A stretch of 64,000 bases of DNA, taken from positions 120,449,001 to 120,513,000 of the forward strand of contig OX465598.1 of the NCBI GenBank assembly GCA_950022295.1, read 5' to 3'. A program made the position numbers and the translations under genes. This stretch comes from Bromus sterilis (taxonomy: Eukaryota > Streptophyta > Magnoliopsida > Poales > Poaceae). The notes beneath the pieces are model-generated. The model ran no database searches and had not been told where the DNA came from. It was given only the letters and a program-made list of their open reading frames with translations. Of this stretch, positions 26,143 through 37,733 are shown in pieces. Every line of letters begins with the position of its first letter. Within the stretch, counting starts at the first letter, position 1.

Positions 26143-27355
26143 TGATGGCGTGGAAGTGATAATGGCTTCTCTCCCTTCGTTGGTTACCCCAAGTGGAAGG
26201 TAAGATGTAGGATAGCAGCAAATTTCCCTTGGTGAAGATGCCAAGGTTGAGTATCGAACCAGTAGGACTCCAAAAGTGATAAGTAGGTGGCAAAGCGAGC
26301 AACGCGCCGTTTGAGATATTTCTCTCTTAACATGGACCTGCACACGACACAAATAACTTTGCTCCCAACGAAGTTCAGAGAGGTTGTCAATCTCTCCGGC
26401 CTTATTGTTTACAAAGGATTGAACGCAAGGGATAATGATAATGGTGATAGCAGCTAGAAAGTAAAAGTAGAAAATAAATGAGCGTGTAAACAGTGATGAG
26501 GATATGGACCGGGGTCCCGTGATGTTCACTAGTGATGTCTCTCTCCCAAAACACGATAAAACGTCTACGCGAGGTAAAAAAATCACATCTGGGCAATTAA
26601 GAGGATTAAAAATGCACCGCAATGCTAACTATGCTACAAAGAAAGGAAGAGGCTCAAAAGCATGGGCGGTACGCCAAAATAAGTAGACCGAAATCCAATT
26701 GCATCTACTACTAATCATCCACCTTGAGATATCTATCCAGAATATCTCGCTGGTATTAAGTTGCGAGCCCCACCCAAAGTGTAAACCCAAAGAAACAGAC
26801 AACTGCATTAAAATAAATTTGCGTAAAGTAAACAATCCTTGCAACTGCGGTTACAAGCACTGTTGTTTTCCCCCTTGTGGTAACAGCACATCCCCTAGAC
26901 TCATGTTTCTGTCACTCAAGCTAGTCATCAAGGGGCACGAACCCACAATCGAGCATAACGTTTCCTCTTGGAGTCAGTACCTACTACTTGGCCAAAGCAA
27001 TAAACAACAATGGAGAACATGCAAGAATTACTCAAGAACATAAATATAAAAGATAAGAACCAAATATATTACTCAATCACAAACTGAACATAGTCTCAAA
27101 ATCCATCAGATCCCAGCAAACTCAGCATAGCAACAACAGAAAATTACATATGTGCCTCGATCATATAGGGCATCTCACGAGGTATAATCCATGAAGAACA
27201 AAGAGGGGAGGAGAACATCACATAGCTACTGATCACGGACCCATGGTCCAAGTTAGACTACTCACGGATCATCCGGGAAGCGTCCATGGTGGAGGGGAAG
27301 CTCCCGGAGGTCAATCCTCCCTCCGGTAGGGTGCCGGGAAGTGGTCTGCTGGTGT
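26143..27355 (-). mobile_element. 5' LTR of element A, first part
   Basis: It aligns with 198 to about 1408 of the 3' LTR. Similarity stops abruptly at 27351-27355, where another long LTR-like sequence begins with TGTGACACCCCG. The terminal part of an LTR of this family reappears at 38627-38769. About 310 bp of LTR between the two parts is missing. Confidence 0.75.
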
Positions 27356-30300
27356 TGTGACACCCCGCCTGAATACCACTGTACACAGACGGGTGTCGCC
27401 CTCACACCAGCCCAGAAATCACTCTGGTGTGCGCGCCTACAACACGTACCAAGAACATAGGCACAACTGTAAAAGGATTCATAAGCCAAAGTTGCTTGAA
27501 TCAATATATTACCACCATAGATTGTTCATTACAGAGATGGGGGCAGCGGAATATAAACTGTCTATGGCAGCACGGACTTGGAGCGGCTCCAATCCACAGG
27601 GATCTGACTGGGTTACTCTCCTAGCTCGCGAACGCTTCGACTCCTCCTAGGGAAAGCGGATCCTCAGGTAAACCTGGAAATTTTGCTACGCGAATAGCCA
27701 GGGATAAAAGCCATGTGAGTACGTTCGAATGTACTCGCAAACAAGCAAACCGAGTAACATATACACCAAGCAAAGCAATCCATGGCATTCAAGCATGCAG
27801 AAGTTATTAGAGTATATTAGTTATCATGGCATAGCAATTTAAATAATATTAACATGATGAATCAAGCATACTATCATGGATAATATTTGTGCAATAACAA
27901 TCAACACAAGGGCACTCATGATCATCGCATGATCATGCATCTTACCTCGGAGTCCTTACCGACTCCTCCTTCGGGTCATCGCATGACCGATCCACTTATA
28001 CGACCACAAACTCAGCACATTCATCCCACTGAACTCATGTTGATCCCAAGTGTGACCTACTATGAATTGTGTCCAATACCGTGGACTCGGCTATTCAAAT
28101 AGATTTGTGTGACTCTGCAGAGTTTGTGCACTTTACCCACACTATGGAGCTCTTCCTCCATCCAGTACCTTGGAACTTGTCCCACAGGAAACTCGGAACT
28201 CGTACCATAGGAGTGGACTACGACTTCTCCAACGAGACCTTCCTACCGCGTGTCTCCCTTACCGTATCACCCGACATACTTCGCAAGTCATGCCTTGGGT
28301 AGCCCCGTGTCCTCCAGACACACCAGCCATCGCATGGCAACTGACCATCGCATGGTCCATAAACTTGTCCCAATCGGGGACGGGATCCCAATAACATAAC
28401 CGGCTCTCAAGATTATCGCCGCCTACCTGATCAGGGTAGCGCGCGCATAACCTCCTCTCGTTGGTGATACGCATAAGATAACCCACCGATAGACCGAATC
28501 AAGGCCTTCCCATACAGGCGAGTGTGGCTGCACTAGTAAAGCTCGGTTCGGTGGAACTTGATCAACGGTTACTCCAGTCCAATCCGATCGACAATATCAA
28601 CTGAGCAACATATGATCAAGCATAGCAACAAAATATACCATAGCAATACTAGTACAACATGATATCACATAGACATGGTGAAGGCATATGATCAAATCAT
28701 AAGTACAACCAATAAACATGGATACGATCAACATGAATGGCATATGACATAAACAATCATGGGCATGATATTAACCGGTAAACATCGCATGATCATTTTT
28801 AACTTATCATAAGTAGGCATGTCAGGAACAACACCATCATGCTACTCATAGTGAACATGGCATGATGACTATAAGCATATCACACAAACAGGGTATAAGC
28901 ATGTCAAATCAAATTAACAGATTCGGGTTTAGTTCATCGTTAAATCAACATGACATAATCACATTTTAGGCACACCAGAACACACGACACGATGCTTTAG
29001 AGCATATATCAGATGGCTTGCTTACCTGGGGGGTCGATGAATACGCCGGGCGGACGTGCGATCACCTTCCGAGAAGATTCGACGGACCGACAATTCTCTG
29101 GTGAGGCCTAACGACAACCGGGGGGAGGATCAATTTAACAATGTCTAAACATCATGAAAATTGCACAAACGCGACGGGCTCGAAAAACGGTGAACCTGGG
29201 CTTTTGAATCACCTCATTCGAAGTTACGGTCGCGAAGATACGACCGTTTGTTCGATAGGAAGAAAAGAAACCAGATCTGTACATTTCTGCGGCTAACGGG
29301 CGAACGTTCGCTAAATAACTGTTTCGGTTCGGAGAGAGAAAGTGCATTCCTGAGAATACGCTTTTGCTGAAGGGAAAGCGCATTCCAGTCTGGCGCTGCA
29401 CGAAAACACGCTTTCCCGGCAGGCAAACGTATTCTGACGAATACTCCTCGCGCTGGTATGGGGCTTCAGTGACCGACGGACGGGGCCCGCAGGTCAGTTC
29501 TCTCTCTCCTCCCCTGCCTCCTCCTCTGTTTTCCTCCAGGTCGTGTCACGGGCAGAGGGGGGTCTGGCCGGCGCGGCTGCCGCCGACTATGAGCACGGGA
29601 GGGGTCGCCGGCGTGCCTTCCGGACGCGGCTCGTCGGGGCGCGCCCGCCGGAGGTCTCCCGGCCACGCGGGGTGGCTGGCAGCGCCGCCCGCACGACCAT
29701 GGCATGGCGGCCGCGGGTGGCTTCAAGGGCCCGGCCGGTAGAGGATCTTGGTTGGGAGCGAGCACGCGGTGGAGCTCTGCTCCGAGGGGGGTGAGGTCGC
29801 GGGCTGGGAGTGGGGAAGGGGCTAGGGGCGCGAGGGGGGCTGGGCAGCAAAGCCACGGCCACGCGGCGGGGCGCGGAGGGGCTTCGGCCACGGCGAGGCA
29901 AGGGCCGAGGGGCTCGAGGGAGGAGAAGTTGGGTGGTTGCGCTGCTGGGAGGGGTCTCTGGAGCTGCTCTTATAGCCATGGGGAAGTCTCTGGAGATGGA
30001 GCTCGAAGCCTCCAGATCGTGGCCATGCGGCGGCCATCTCGTGGCGAACCTCATGTCGGCATGCGCATCCAGCAGCAACGGAACAAGGCGGGAGCGCACG
30101 CGAGGGTCAGACTTGGAGTGGGGATCACGCAGGACATGCCCAAACGTGGGGACATGGACAATGGGGATAAGGATCCAGTACAAACATTGAGCTGGACGTG
30201 AGCTGGACGCGCCACATGTGTGGTCACCAAGGCCACCACGTGTCCAGGGCGTGCATTTGGCTTGGGACCATGTCCACTGGGGGAGGTGACTTCTCAGGAG

Positions 30301-30618
30301 GTGCAAGAGCCGAGGTGGGCTGACTTGCTTGGCTTGGAGTGGCCGATAGCGACATGACATAGGTTGGACCAGCAAGGTGTTTGTGCTAAACAGGGGGAGG
30401 TGCATCTGGTGGCTGTCAGCTGTCTAACACTAATGTGATTACCTCTGCAAACTTTGAGCTCAAATGTACCACTGTACCTACCACTTCATTTACAAATGCA
30501 CCAACTAGGCAGAAGGTGTTTGTGCTGTAGTGTGGCTAGCACACTGGTCCCCTTGGCTTGAAAATTGGCAGAGCTTAATCACTCACTAGTTGACGAGGAT
30601 CAGCCTCGGAAAATCCCA
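27356..30618 (-). mobile_element. Long LTR-like sequence, unclassified, right end uncertain
   Basis: It begins TGTGACACCCCGCCTG on the plus strand. It contains a CTATTCAAATAG block (28091-28102) and then a GC-rich block (about 29470-30000), the same order as the 20854-25898 element read backwards. I take it as a minus-orientation long LTR or a fragment of one. Long frames in the GC-rich block exist on both strands and look non-coding. No clean right end or target duplication was found; 30618 is a provisional boundary. Confidence 0.5.
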
Positions 30619-31734
30619 TGGTCAGGGACCCTGGGTTAGATCGTAGAGAAGGAACAGGTTGGCGATACTCGTCGGCTAACAGGAGAAGCACTTCCTGCTC
30701 AATTGTATTATGTGAGGGGGCGATTACAGTGGAAGTCTAGGCGAGTTCGCACAAGACCAAGGGTGATGATTGTAGATTCGATGTCCTGAGGCGTCCCCCC
30801 TCCCAGCCTTTATATACTAGGCTGGGTCTCGGAGAGTCCGTCTCAGGTTACAGGGACGATTGCCTAATTCTAGCCTTGCCTTGGACGCCAAGTCTTGACT
30901 TCCATATTGGTCGCGGACTCCTACGTCGATGCCTAGAGCGGGCCAGTCGTGGGCCTGTCGAAGCTTCCAGCGGGCCTCTTGTCTTCGTATGCACCAGGTA
31001 TCCTCACACGCAGGAGTCGTGGGGTCATCCCCTCGTCAGTAGCCCCCGAGTGCCTTGGGGACTCGAAGAGTCGCTCAGGGACTCGAATTCATCATCGTTT
31101 GCTTTCATATGCGCAGCGCGGCTGCGAATCGTTGGCAGCTTTAGCCATGACAATGTTTGTTTCGAGGGATGAGAAGTTGAAAGGGCCCAAGGTGGTCGAC
31201 TGGTCGAGCCTTGGCGAATTGCGCTAGTGGAAAATACCTAAGTAGCCCAATCAAGCCCGTGTCCCTCGACACGAACTTCGAAACGACTGGTGTCTAGCAA
31301 AGTTCATGCCGCTGCAGATCTTATAGGATCAATGCTGCCGGCCCGAGTAAATAGCCTTAACGCGTCCGTTATCGGGTCATCTTTCTATCATGCGAGCGCA
31401 TGGAAAACGTCGGGGAGTGAAGTCGCGTTGTGGAAAGTCCCGGCCCGGCCGTCTGTGCAGCGGGGTCCTACCTACACACTAAGCTTGTGTGGCATCTGGG
31501 TACAGCAAGTCGCAGCCCAGGCATCATTTTTTATAGAGGCATAGAGCCTAGTTAGAGATGCACCCACTTGGAATAAACAATCAAGTGAGCTTTTAGTGGT
31601 CACTCGCGGAGCTTTTGCGAGCTCGGACGAGGAATCAAATAAGAAAGCACCCACTCGGAAAGTCGTCGAATGCGCGAGTAGACTGTATCGTCGAATATTA
31701 GTTGAGTCATGCGAGTAGTTACTCGAACGCTTTG

Positions 31735-31935
31735 TTGTTGCAAGGTGAGGGAGCACCCGGACTCTAGAGGTGCGCCGTTTCGCCAGTGCGAGTGGTTACT
31801 CGAGTACATGTTTGCCTTCTGGGTGAGGGAGCACCCGAAACTCTGTAGATGACATGATTATTGTTGGTGTGAGTGGTCACTCGAGCACATCTTCGTCTTC
31901 TGGGTGAGGGAGCACCCGAACTCTCAGGTTTTTAG
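31735..31935. repeat. Three ~95 bp units around GGTGAGGGAGCACCCG
   Basis: The palindrome-containing phrase GGTGAGGGAGCACCCG occurs three times (about 31744, 31823 and 31902), the last two each preceded by a GAGTGGTNACTCGAG segment and a CTTCTGG phrase. It lies in the LTR or 3' region of the Tat element. Confidence 0.6.
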
Positions 31936-32384
31936 ATCTTGCTCTGATTTTTAATAAAGGTACTCCCGGTGGGAGTAAAAGATTTTGGATCGGAAATCAG
32001 AATATTTTGGCACCAAGAGACAGGTGGTCTTTGCTGGTCTTTGTTTTTTCAAATTGCTTTTATCTTGATCTGTCCTTCTTGGGATGTCGTGGTGATAAGC
32101 ATCGTAATAATGCTCTTTGGTGACCGATGACGATGTTTGGTCTTCGATCCGTCGCGTCTCCTGGCCAGTCATAATGACGACTTGGATACCGTGTTGCCGC
32201 TGCCCGTTGGATTTCCAAGGCGTGTATGGGAAACACGCGAGATTTGACGTGTCCTTTAAATAGTGATGACCGTGTGAAGGCATCTTGTCTTGGAATTCGT
32301 AACACCCGGCGTGTTTGGTCTTTGGATTAATGATGGCGCCGCCTGAGCTTTTGCGTGTTTTCCTAGTTTGCCCTTGGGTTGCGC

Positions 32385-32392
32385 TATAAATA
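32385..32392 (+). promoter_or_regulatory. TATA-like box upstream of the antisense ORF
   Basis: TATAAATA on the plus strand, 68 bases before the ATG at 32460, with a pyrimidine-rich leader between. Spacing suits a plant RNA polymerase II core promoter reading opposite to the retrotransposon. Prediction only. Confidence 0.45.
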
Positions 32393-32459
32393 CCTCCTGT
32401 TTTTTGCCTGGCCTCGGCATCCATTCTTCTCTCACCTTTCTCTTCTGCTTCTTATTCAT

Positions 32460-33077
32460 ATGGCGCCCAAGCATGGTAGTGGTGTGGCTGGCTGAGGTCG
32501 TGGCCGTCGTCGCCGTGGTGGCCGCACACCTCGTTCTTCGCGTGGTGGACGTCATGGGGCTACGTCGGCGCATTCCTCTTCTTCCGTGGAGGAGGGTGTT
32601 TGGCGCTATGATTTCCTTTTGCGTGTTCTTAGACGGGCCGCTGCCCGGGTTCCTCTTCCATTCTCTTTTGCCTCCATTGTTTCTGAGCTCAATTTGAGGG
32701 GTTTCTGGCTCCAACTTCAAGGGTGTGCTCGATCTTCTTCTTGGGTGGAGCTGGAAGTTGATAATTCATTCCTAATTTTTCTTGGATCTGGCTGGAGGGC
32801 GTTTTCTCGTCGGCTGAACCTATGAGACGAGGATAGCCTTTGTTGTCGTTTTGATGGCGAAGATACTCTCACTGTTCGTGCGTTTGATGCTGGTGGCAAT
32901 CGTCTGGATCCGTACTGGGAGGAAACGAGCAGCGACAGCTCTGGTGGGTTGAGAAATCCTTCGTCTGCTTCTCCAGTGGCTTCATCTTCGGCTGACTCCT
33001 CGTCCAGTGGTGCTTTCTCTTCTAATTCTAAGTATGAGCTCGACGTGAAGCCTTTCGTCAAACGGGTGTGTTGGTAG
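32460..33077 (+). pseudogene. Antisense ORF of the Tat element, B3-like domain
   Basis: A 206-codon plus-strand frame inside a minus-strand retrotransposon, open except for TGA at codons 12 and 122. Both TGA codons stand where CGA (Arg) would fit, as expected from cytosine deamination. Residues 13-32 are rich in R and G. About 55-145 resemble a plant B3 DNA-binding domain: VPLPFSFA, RGFWLQLQG, WVELEVD, GSGWRAFSRRLNL and CCRFDGEDTLTVRAFD follow the usual B3 order. The tail is Ser-rich (172-190). Extra antisense ORFs between integrase and the 3' LTR are known from Tat-lineage elements; the B3 assignment is my own reading and unverified. A TATA-like box lies 68 bp upstream. Confidence 0.55.
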
Positions 33078-33349
33078 GCAAGGCACCTTGTAGAACTGGA
33101 GGTCAGCGACTAGCTTCTTCGCAGGCTTAGTTTTTACTTTTTCTGTGATGATGCTCGTCAAGTTGTGGGCCGAAAGTTCCAATTATCTCAGCATGAGCAC
33201 ACATGTGGAAGTCATAGTTCCCTAGGATGATTTGTACTATAATCATTTTGGCGACCGCTCGACTCCCTTTGTAAACTTTTGTGTGTAGCGAAAGCCTTTG
33301 TGCTGATATATGTAACTTTGAGGTCTTCGTGCCTTTTGTAATGGGAACC

Positions 33350-33619
33350 GTCTTCGAGTCCTTTGTAACGAGAACTGTCCTCAAGTCCTTTGTAATGAGA
33401 ACTGTCTTCGAGTCCTTTGTAATGAGAACTGTCTTTGAGTCCTTTGTAATGAGGATTGTCTTCGAGTCCTTTGTAATGAGGACTGTCTTTGAGTCCTTTG
33501 TAATGAGAACTCTCTTCAAGTCCTTTGTAATGAGGACTGTCTTCGAGTCCTTTGTAATGAGGACTATCTTCGAGTCCTTTGTAATGAGGACTGTCTTCAA
33601 GTCCTTTGTAATGAGAACT
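33350..33619. repeat. Ten tandem copies of a 27 bp unit
   Basis: The unit contains GAGTCCTTTGTAATGAGAAC and is repeated ten times with small changes. Because 27 is a multiple of three, long repetitive open frames appear on both strands; I treat them as artefacts. The array lies between the integrase and the antisense ORF, where Tat-type elements commonly carry tandem repeats. Confidence 0.9.
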
Positions 33620-33978
33620 ATCGGGTGTGCGGCAGCGCTCCCGATGGGAGTAGCCCCCGAGGCTGCGTTCGATATGTAGAGTCGGGCGTAGACTATGAGC
33701 TTTTATTCGACCATGATGTCCTTTCTTGCGGCTCCTTGATTGCTCCAGATTTTAATTGGGTGCGCGGCAGCGCTCCCGATGGGAGTAGCCCTCGAGTCTT
33801 TAGGTGATCACTTGTGGTCAAGTGAAGACTGAAGAATTTTCTTTGTTCGGTGCCTTTTCGTCCTTATCCTTGGGGAATAAATTATGATTCTGCGGAAAAA
33901 CTTTGAGTGAGGCTTGTGCAGTCGATACGATGCTTGAGTCGCCGGGGCTTTTTGCTTGTGGTTCCGTAAGTGAAAATA

Positions 33979-34431
33979 GCGTTTCCTTGGGGGGAGTTTG
34001 CGTTCGAGCCCCCGAATTCTTTTAAGTGGCGTTGTGTAAAATGAAATAGCGTCTCTCGGGGGGAGTTTGTGCTTGAGCTCCCGAGTGCTTTGAGTAGCGT
34101 CGCGTAAGCGAAGATTCCGTCTCTCGGGGGAATTGCTCGAACCCCCGAGTGCTTTAAGTAGCGTCGCTTAAGCGAAGATAGCGTCTCTCGGGGGGAGTTT
34201 GTGCTCGAGCCCCCGAGTGCTTTAAGTAGCGTTGCATAAGCGAAGATAGCGTCTCTCGAGGGGAGTTTGTGCTCGAGCCCCCAAGTGCTTTAAGTAGCGT
34301 CGCGTAAGCGAAGATAGCGTCTCTCGGGGGGAGTTTGTGCTCGAGCCCCGAGTGCTTTAAGTAGCGTCGCCTAAGCGAAGATAGCGTCTCTCGGGGGGAG
34401 TTTGTGCTCGAGCCCCCGAGTTCTTTGAGTG
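33979..34431. repeat. About 6.5 copies of a ~68 bp unit
   Basis: Each unit contains GTCTCTCGGGGGGAGTTTG, then GCTCGAGCCCCCGAGTGC and TAAGCGAAGATAGC. Units are 64-70 bp and gain similarity from left to right. The CTCGGGGG / CCCCCGAG halves inside each unit can pair as a hairpin. A related two-copy segment, GCGGCAGCGCTCCCGATGGG, is at about 33632 and 33763. Confidence 0.85.
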
Positions 34432-34526
34432 ATATTATTTGGGCAACACCTTTTTATTGCTTCGAGTTTTACATGAGTTGTCGATCGGTGCTGCTACCGA
34501 CGCTGCTAATAGTGCCTATGGGTAAA

Positions 34527-35741
34527 CTATGGGTAGAACAGGCGCAAGTTTGTCACGTTCCACGGATTTCCCACGTCTTCTTCGGTCTTCGGGTTCTTCA
34601 GCCTGTATGCACCTCCTCCTATGACCTCCGATATTATGAAGGGTCCTTCCCACTGCGGGGCAAGTTTGTGCACTTTTTCTTGAATTAGTCGCAGGACGAG
34701 ATCTCCTTTGCGGAAAGTTCTGGTCCGCAGGCGACTACTTTGGTACGTGTGTAGTTTGTCCTGGTATCCTTCTGACCTCGCTATGGATGTGTCTCTTGCT
34801 TCGTCTGCGGTGTCTTTATCATCTTGTAGTGCTTCTTTTGCCTCTTCTTCTTCGTATCCCGAGATTCGGGGAGCTCCGAACTTTAAGTCGTGTGGCAGCA
34901 CCGCTTCTGCCCCATATACCATGAAAAAAGGTGTGTACTGGGTTGAGGCGTTGGGGGTGGTGCGCAGGCTCCACAGGACTGCGGGGAATTCTTCTACCCA
35001 GTTGCCTGCAGCTTGTTCGAGTGGTGCGAGGAGTCGCCTTTTTATTCCTCCGCATACTAAGTCATTTGCCTTCTCCACCTGGCCGTTAGATTGTGGGTGC
35101 GCGGCTGACGCGTAGTTGATTTTGATGCCCAAATCTTGGCAGAAGTTCTGAAATTTTGCTGCTGTGAAGTTTGTACCATTGTCTGTGATGATGTTATGTG
35201 GTAAGCTGAATCTGAAGATGATGGACTTGATGAAGTTAACTGTCGTGAGGGCTGTTGAGCTGGTGATTGGTACTGTCTCGATCCACTTGGTGAACTTGTC
35301 TACTGCTACTAGTAGATGTGTTCGGCATCCTTTTGAGGATTTCTTGAGTGGACCCACCATGTCGAGTCCCCAAGTGGCGAACAGCCAGGATAACGGTATG
35401 GTTTTGAGTTCTGATGCTGGGGCGTGGGGCCTGGTGGCGAATTTTTGGCAGGCGATGCAGCGTCGCACGATGTGTTCCGCGTTTCTCATTGCGGTTGCCC
35501 AGTAGAACCCTTCTTGAAAAGCTTTGGCCACGAGTGCGCGACTGCTCGCGTGATGCCTGCAAGTGCCTTTGTGGATCTCGAGCAGCAGGGCTTTGCCGTC
35601 TTCTTCCTCGATGCACATTTGGAGGACCTGAGAGATGCTGCGCTTGTAGAGTTGTCCGTTGATTACTGTGAACTGTGAACGCTTTAGATCGTCGACTGAT
35701 GCGTCGGGCTTCTGCAACGTCTTGTGGTAAGGTACCTTCAA
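34527..35741 (-). pseudogene. Integrase region of the Tat element
   Basis: A 404-codon uninterrupted frame with an HHCC zinc region (HKGTCRHH...CIACQK), a core with the catalytic D-D-E residues in GLDMVGP, TDNGTNF and VEKAND, and a C-terminal segment around WEGPFIISEV. It is in the same frame as the protease and RT blocks, so it was once part of one polyprotein. The domain itself looks intact; the element as a whole is disrupted upstream. Confidence 0.85.
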
Positions 35742-36072
35742 TTATGAATCGAAGGAAAGGTTTTGTCCAAGCTGGACCTTCGGGTGCAGCTGGTTCTGCA
35801 TTTTCGACTGCTTCGTTGCCTGTGTCATCTGTTGGGTTTGCCACTGCCACTTGTGCTAGTTTGTTTGTGTTGTCGTCCTCTGCGACTGCCTCCAGCGCGA
35901 GTGCTTTGGTTTTGATTGACCTCTGGCCGATGCTTTCGAGGAAGATGCCTGGAGGGATTGGTCCTCTAGTTGATCCAATGTTTGTGAGCTCGTCTGCTTC
36001 TGTGTTATTTGCTCTGGTGACGTAATTTAGCTCGCAACTGTCGAATCCTCCTTCCAGGGTGTTGTAGAGTTT

Positions 36073-36593
36073 CTAGTGTGCTAACATGTTTTCTGCGACT
36101 ACTTCGCAGTCCCTCATTGTTTGTTGGACGACGAGGTTGGAGTCGTCGTAGATTACGAGACGGGTGGCGCCGCAAGCTTTTGCCATGCGCGTGCCATGGA
36201 TTAGTGCCTCATATTCTGCTTCGTTGTTTGATGCCTTGCTGAAGTTGATCTGGAGCACGTATCTGAGTTTTTCCCCTTTGGGTGAGATTAGTACGATGCC
36301 TGCTCCAGCTCCTTGTTGCCTTTTTGACCCGTCGAAGAACATTTTCCATGAGTTGGACAGGTCTGGGGGCCAGGTGTTTGTACTTCCGTCCACCCGACCA
36401 AGAAGTCTGGGAGTACTTGGGCTTTTATTGTCGTTGGGTGTTTGAACTGTAGGTCGCGGGGACTGAGCTCAATGTTCCATTCGGCGACTCGGCCAGTTGC
36501 TCCGGGGTTGTTGAGGATGTCCGCGAGTGGTGCGCTGCTCACGATTGTGATGAGCTGCTCGTCGAAGTACTGTGTTAGTTTTCTTGAAGTCAT
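36073..36593 (-). pseudogene. RNase H remnants of the Tat element, frameshifted
   Basis: Two overlapping frames make up this region. The frame 36593-36288 is in register with RT and integrase (KLTQYFDEQ...AEWNIELSPRDLQF). The frame 36393-36073 is shifted and carries the second RNase-H-like domain (MFFDGSKRQQGAGAGIVL, NNEAEYEALIHG, DSNLVVQQ). A small indel near 36390 therefore breaks the polyprotein. Confidence 0.75.
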
Positions 36594-36869
36594 TACGATG
36601 GCGTATACGAGCTTCTGGTAGTGCGGGTACCGTTGCTAAGACTTTGTGAGGAGCATGCTTAGGTAGTAGATTGGCCTTTGTATGCTCTGGACTTTTCCTT
36701 CTTCCGCGCGCTCGACGACGAGTGTCGTGCTAACTACGATGTTGCGTGACGCTATGTAGAGGTAAAGGGGTTCTCGTTCCTTGGGCACCTCCAAGATTGG
36801 TGGTGTCGAGAGGGTCTTTTTTCGGTCTGCGAATGCGTTGCGGGCTTCCTCGGTCCACTCAAATTTTTC

Positions 36870-37721
36870 TCATTTTCTGAGCAACTGGTAGAATGGTAGG
36901 GTCCTTTCTCCTAGCCTGCTGATGAAGCGGCTCAGTGCTGCGAGTCTTCCTGTGAGTTGTTGTACGCCTTTGATGTTTACTGGTTCTTGCATCTTGGCGA
37001 TTGCTTGTACTTTTTCGGGGTTTTCTTCGATTCCCCGGGAAGAGACCATGTATCTGAGCAATTTTCCGGCTGGGACGCTGAACACGCACTTTTTTGGGTT
37101 GAGCTTGATTCTGTGTTTGTTGAGTGCTGCGAAGGTTTCGCGGAGGTCGTCGAGTAGCGTGCTTGCGCTGTAAGTTTTGATGACGATGTCGTCGACGTAG
37201 ACTTGGACGTTTCCGCCGATTTGGTCTCTCAAACATGCTTGCATCATCCGTTGGTACGTGGCTCCGGAGTTTTTCAGTCCGAAGGGCATTGTTCTGTAGC
37301 AGAATACTCCATAGGGGGTGATGAACGAGGTGTGTTCTTCGTCTTCTTCCTTCATCCTGATTTGGTTGTATCCTGAGTAGGCGTCAAGGAAGGATAGGAG
37401 ATCGCATCCTGCGGTAGAGTCAATTATCTGGTCTATCCTTGGCAGAGGGAAGTGGTCCTTCGGGCAATGTTTGTTGACGGGCCTGTAGTAGACGCACATC
37501 CGTAGTATGTCGGTGTCCTTTTTAGGTACCAGGACTGCATTTGCGATCCAGGTGGCCTTCTTCGTCTCCCGGATGAACTGCGCGTCGAGTAGTCGGTTGA
37601 CCTCTTCTCCAATGGCTCTGCGCTTGGGTTCTGAGAATCGGTGCAACGCCTGCTTTACTGGTTTGGTGTTTGGATGTATGTGTAGCGCGTGTTCTGCAAA
37701 TTCTCGCAGTATTCCGGGCAT
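36870..37721 (-). pseudogene. Reverse transcriptase region of the Tat element
   Basis: A 283-codon frame with the RT blocks in order: LLDAQFIRE, VLVPKKD, FPLPRIDQIID, SFLDAYSGYNQI, PFGLKNSGATYQR and the catalytic YVDDIV, then GIEENPEKVQAI of the connection region. It shares the frame of the protease block upstream, with a stop between them near 37734. The sequence from 36593 to 36870 has further stops. Confidence 0.85.
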
Positions 37722-37733
37722 GTCGGGCGGGCA

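Noticed and set aside
29364..30405. Frames up to 272 codons in the third GC-rich LTR block
   Set aside because: Overlapping on both strands, with Ala/Arg/Pro/Gly-rich translations typical of unconstrained GC-rich DNA.
33127..33679. Frames of 157 and 132 codons encoding repeated LITKDSKTV and FVMRTVFES
   Set aside because: Direct consequence of a 27 bp tandem repeat, which stays open in every frame lacking a stop. Not a protein family.
33281..34431. CRISPR-like regularly spaced repeats
   Set aside because: Units are directly adjacent with no unique spacers, in plant retrotransposon DNA; these are ordinary tandem repeats.
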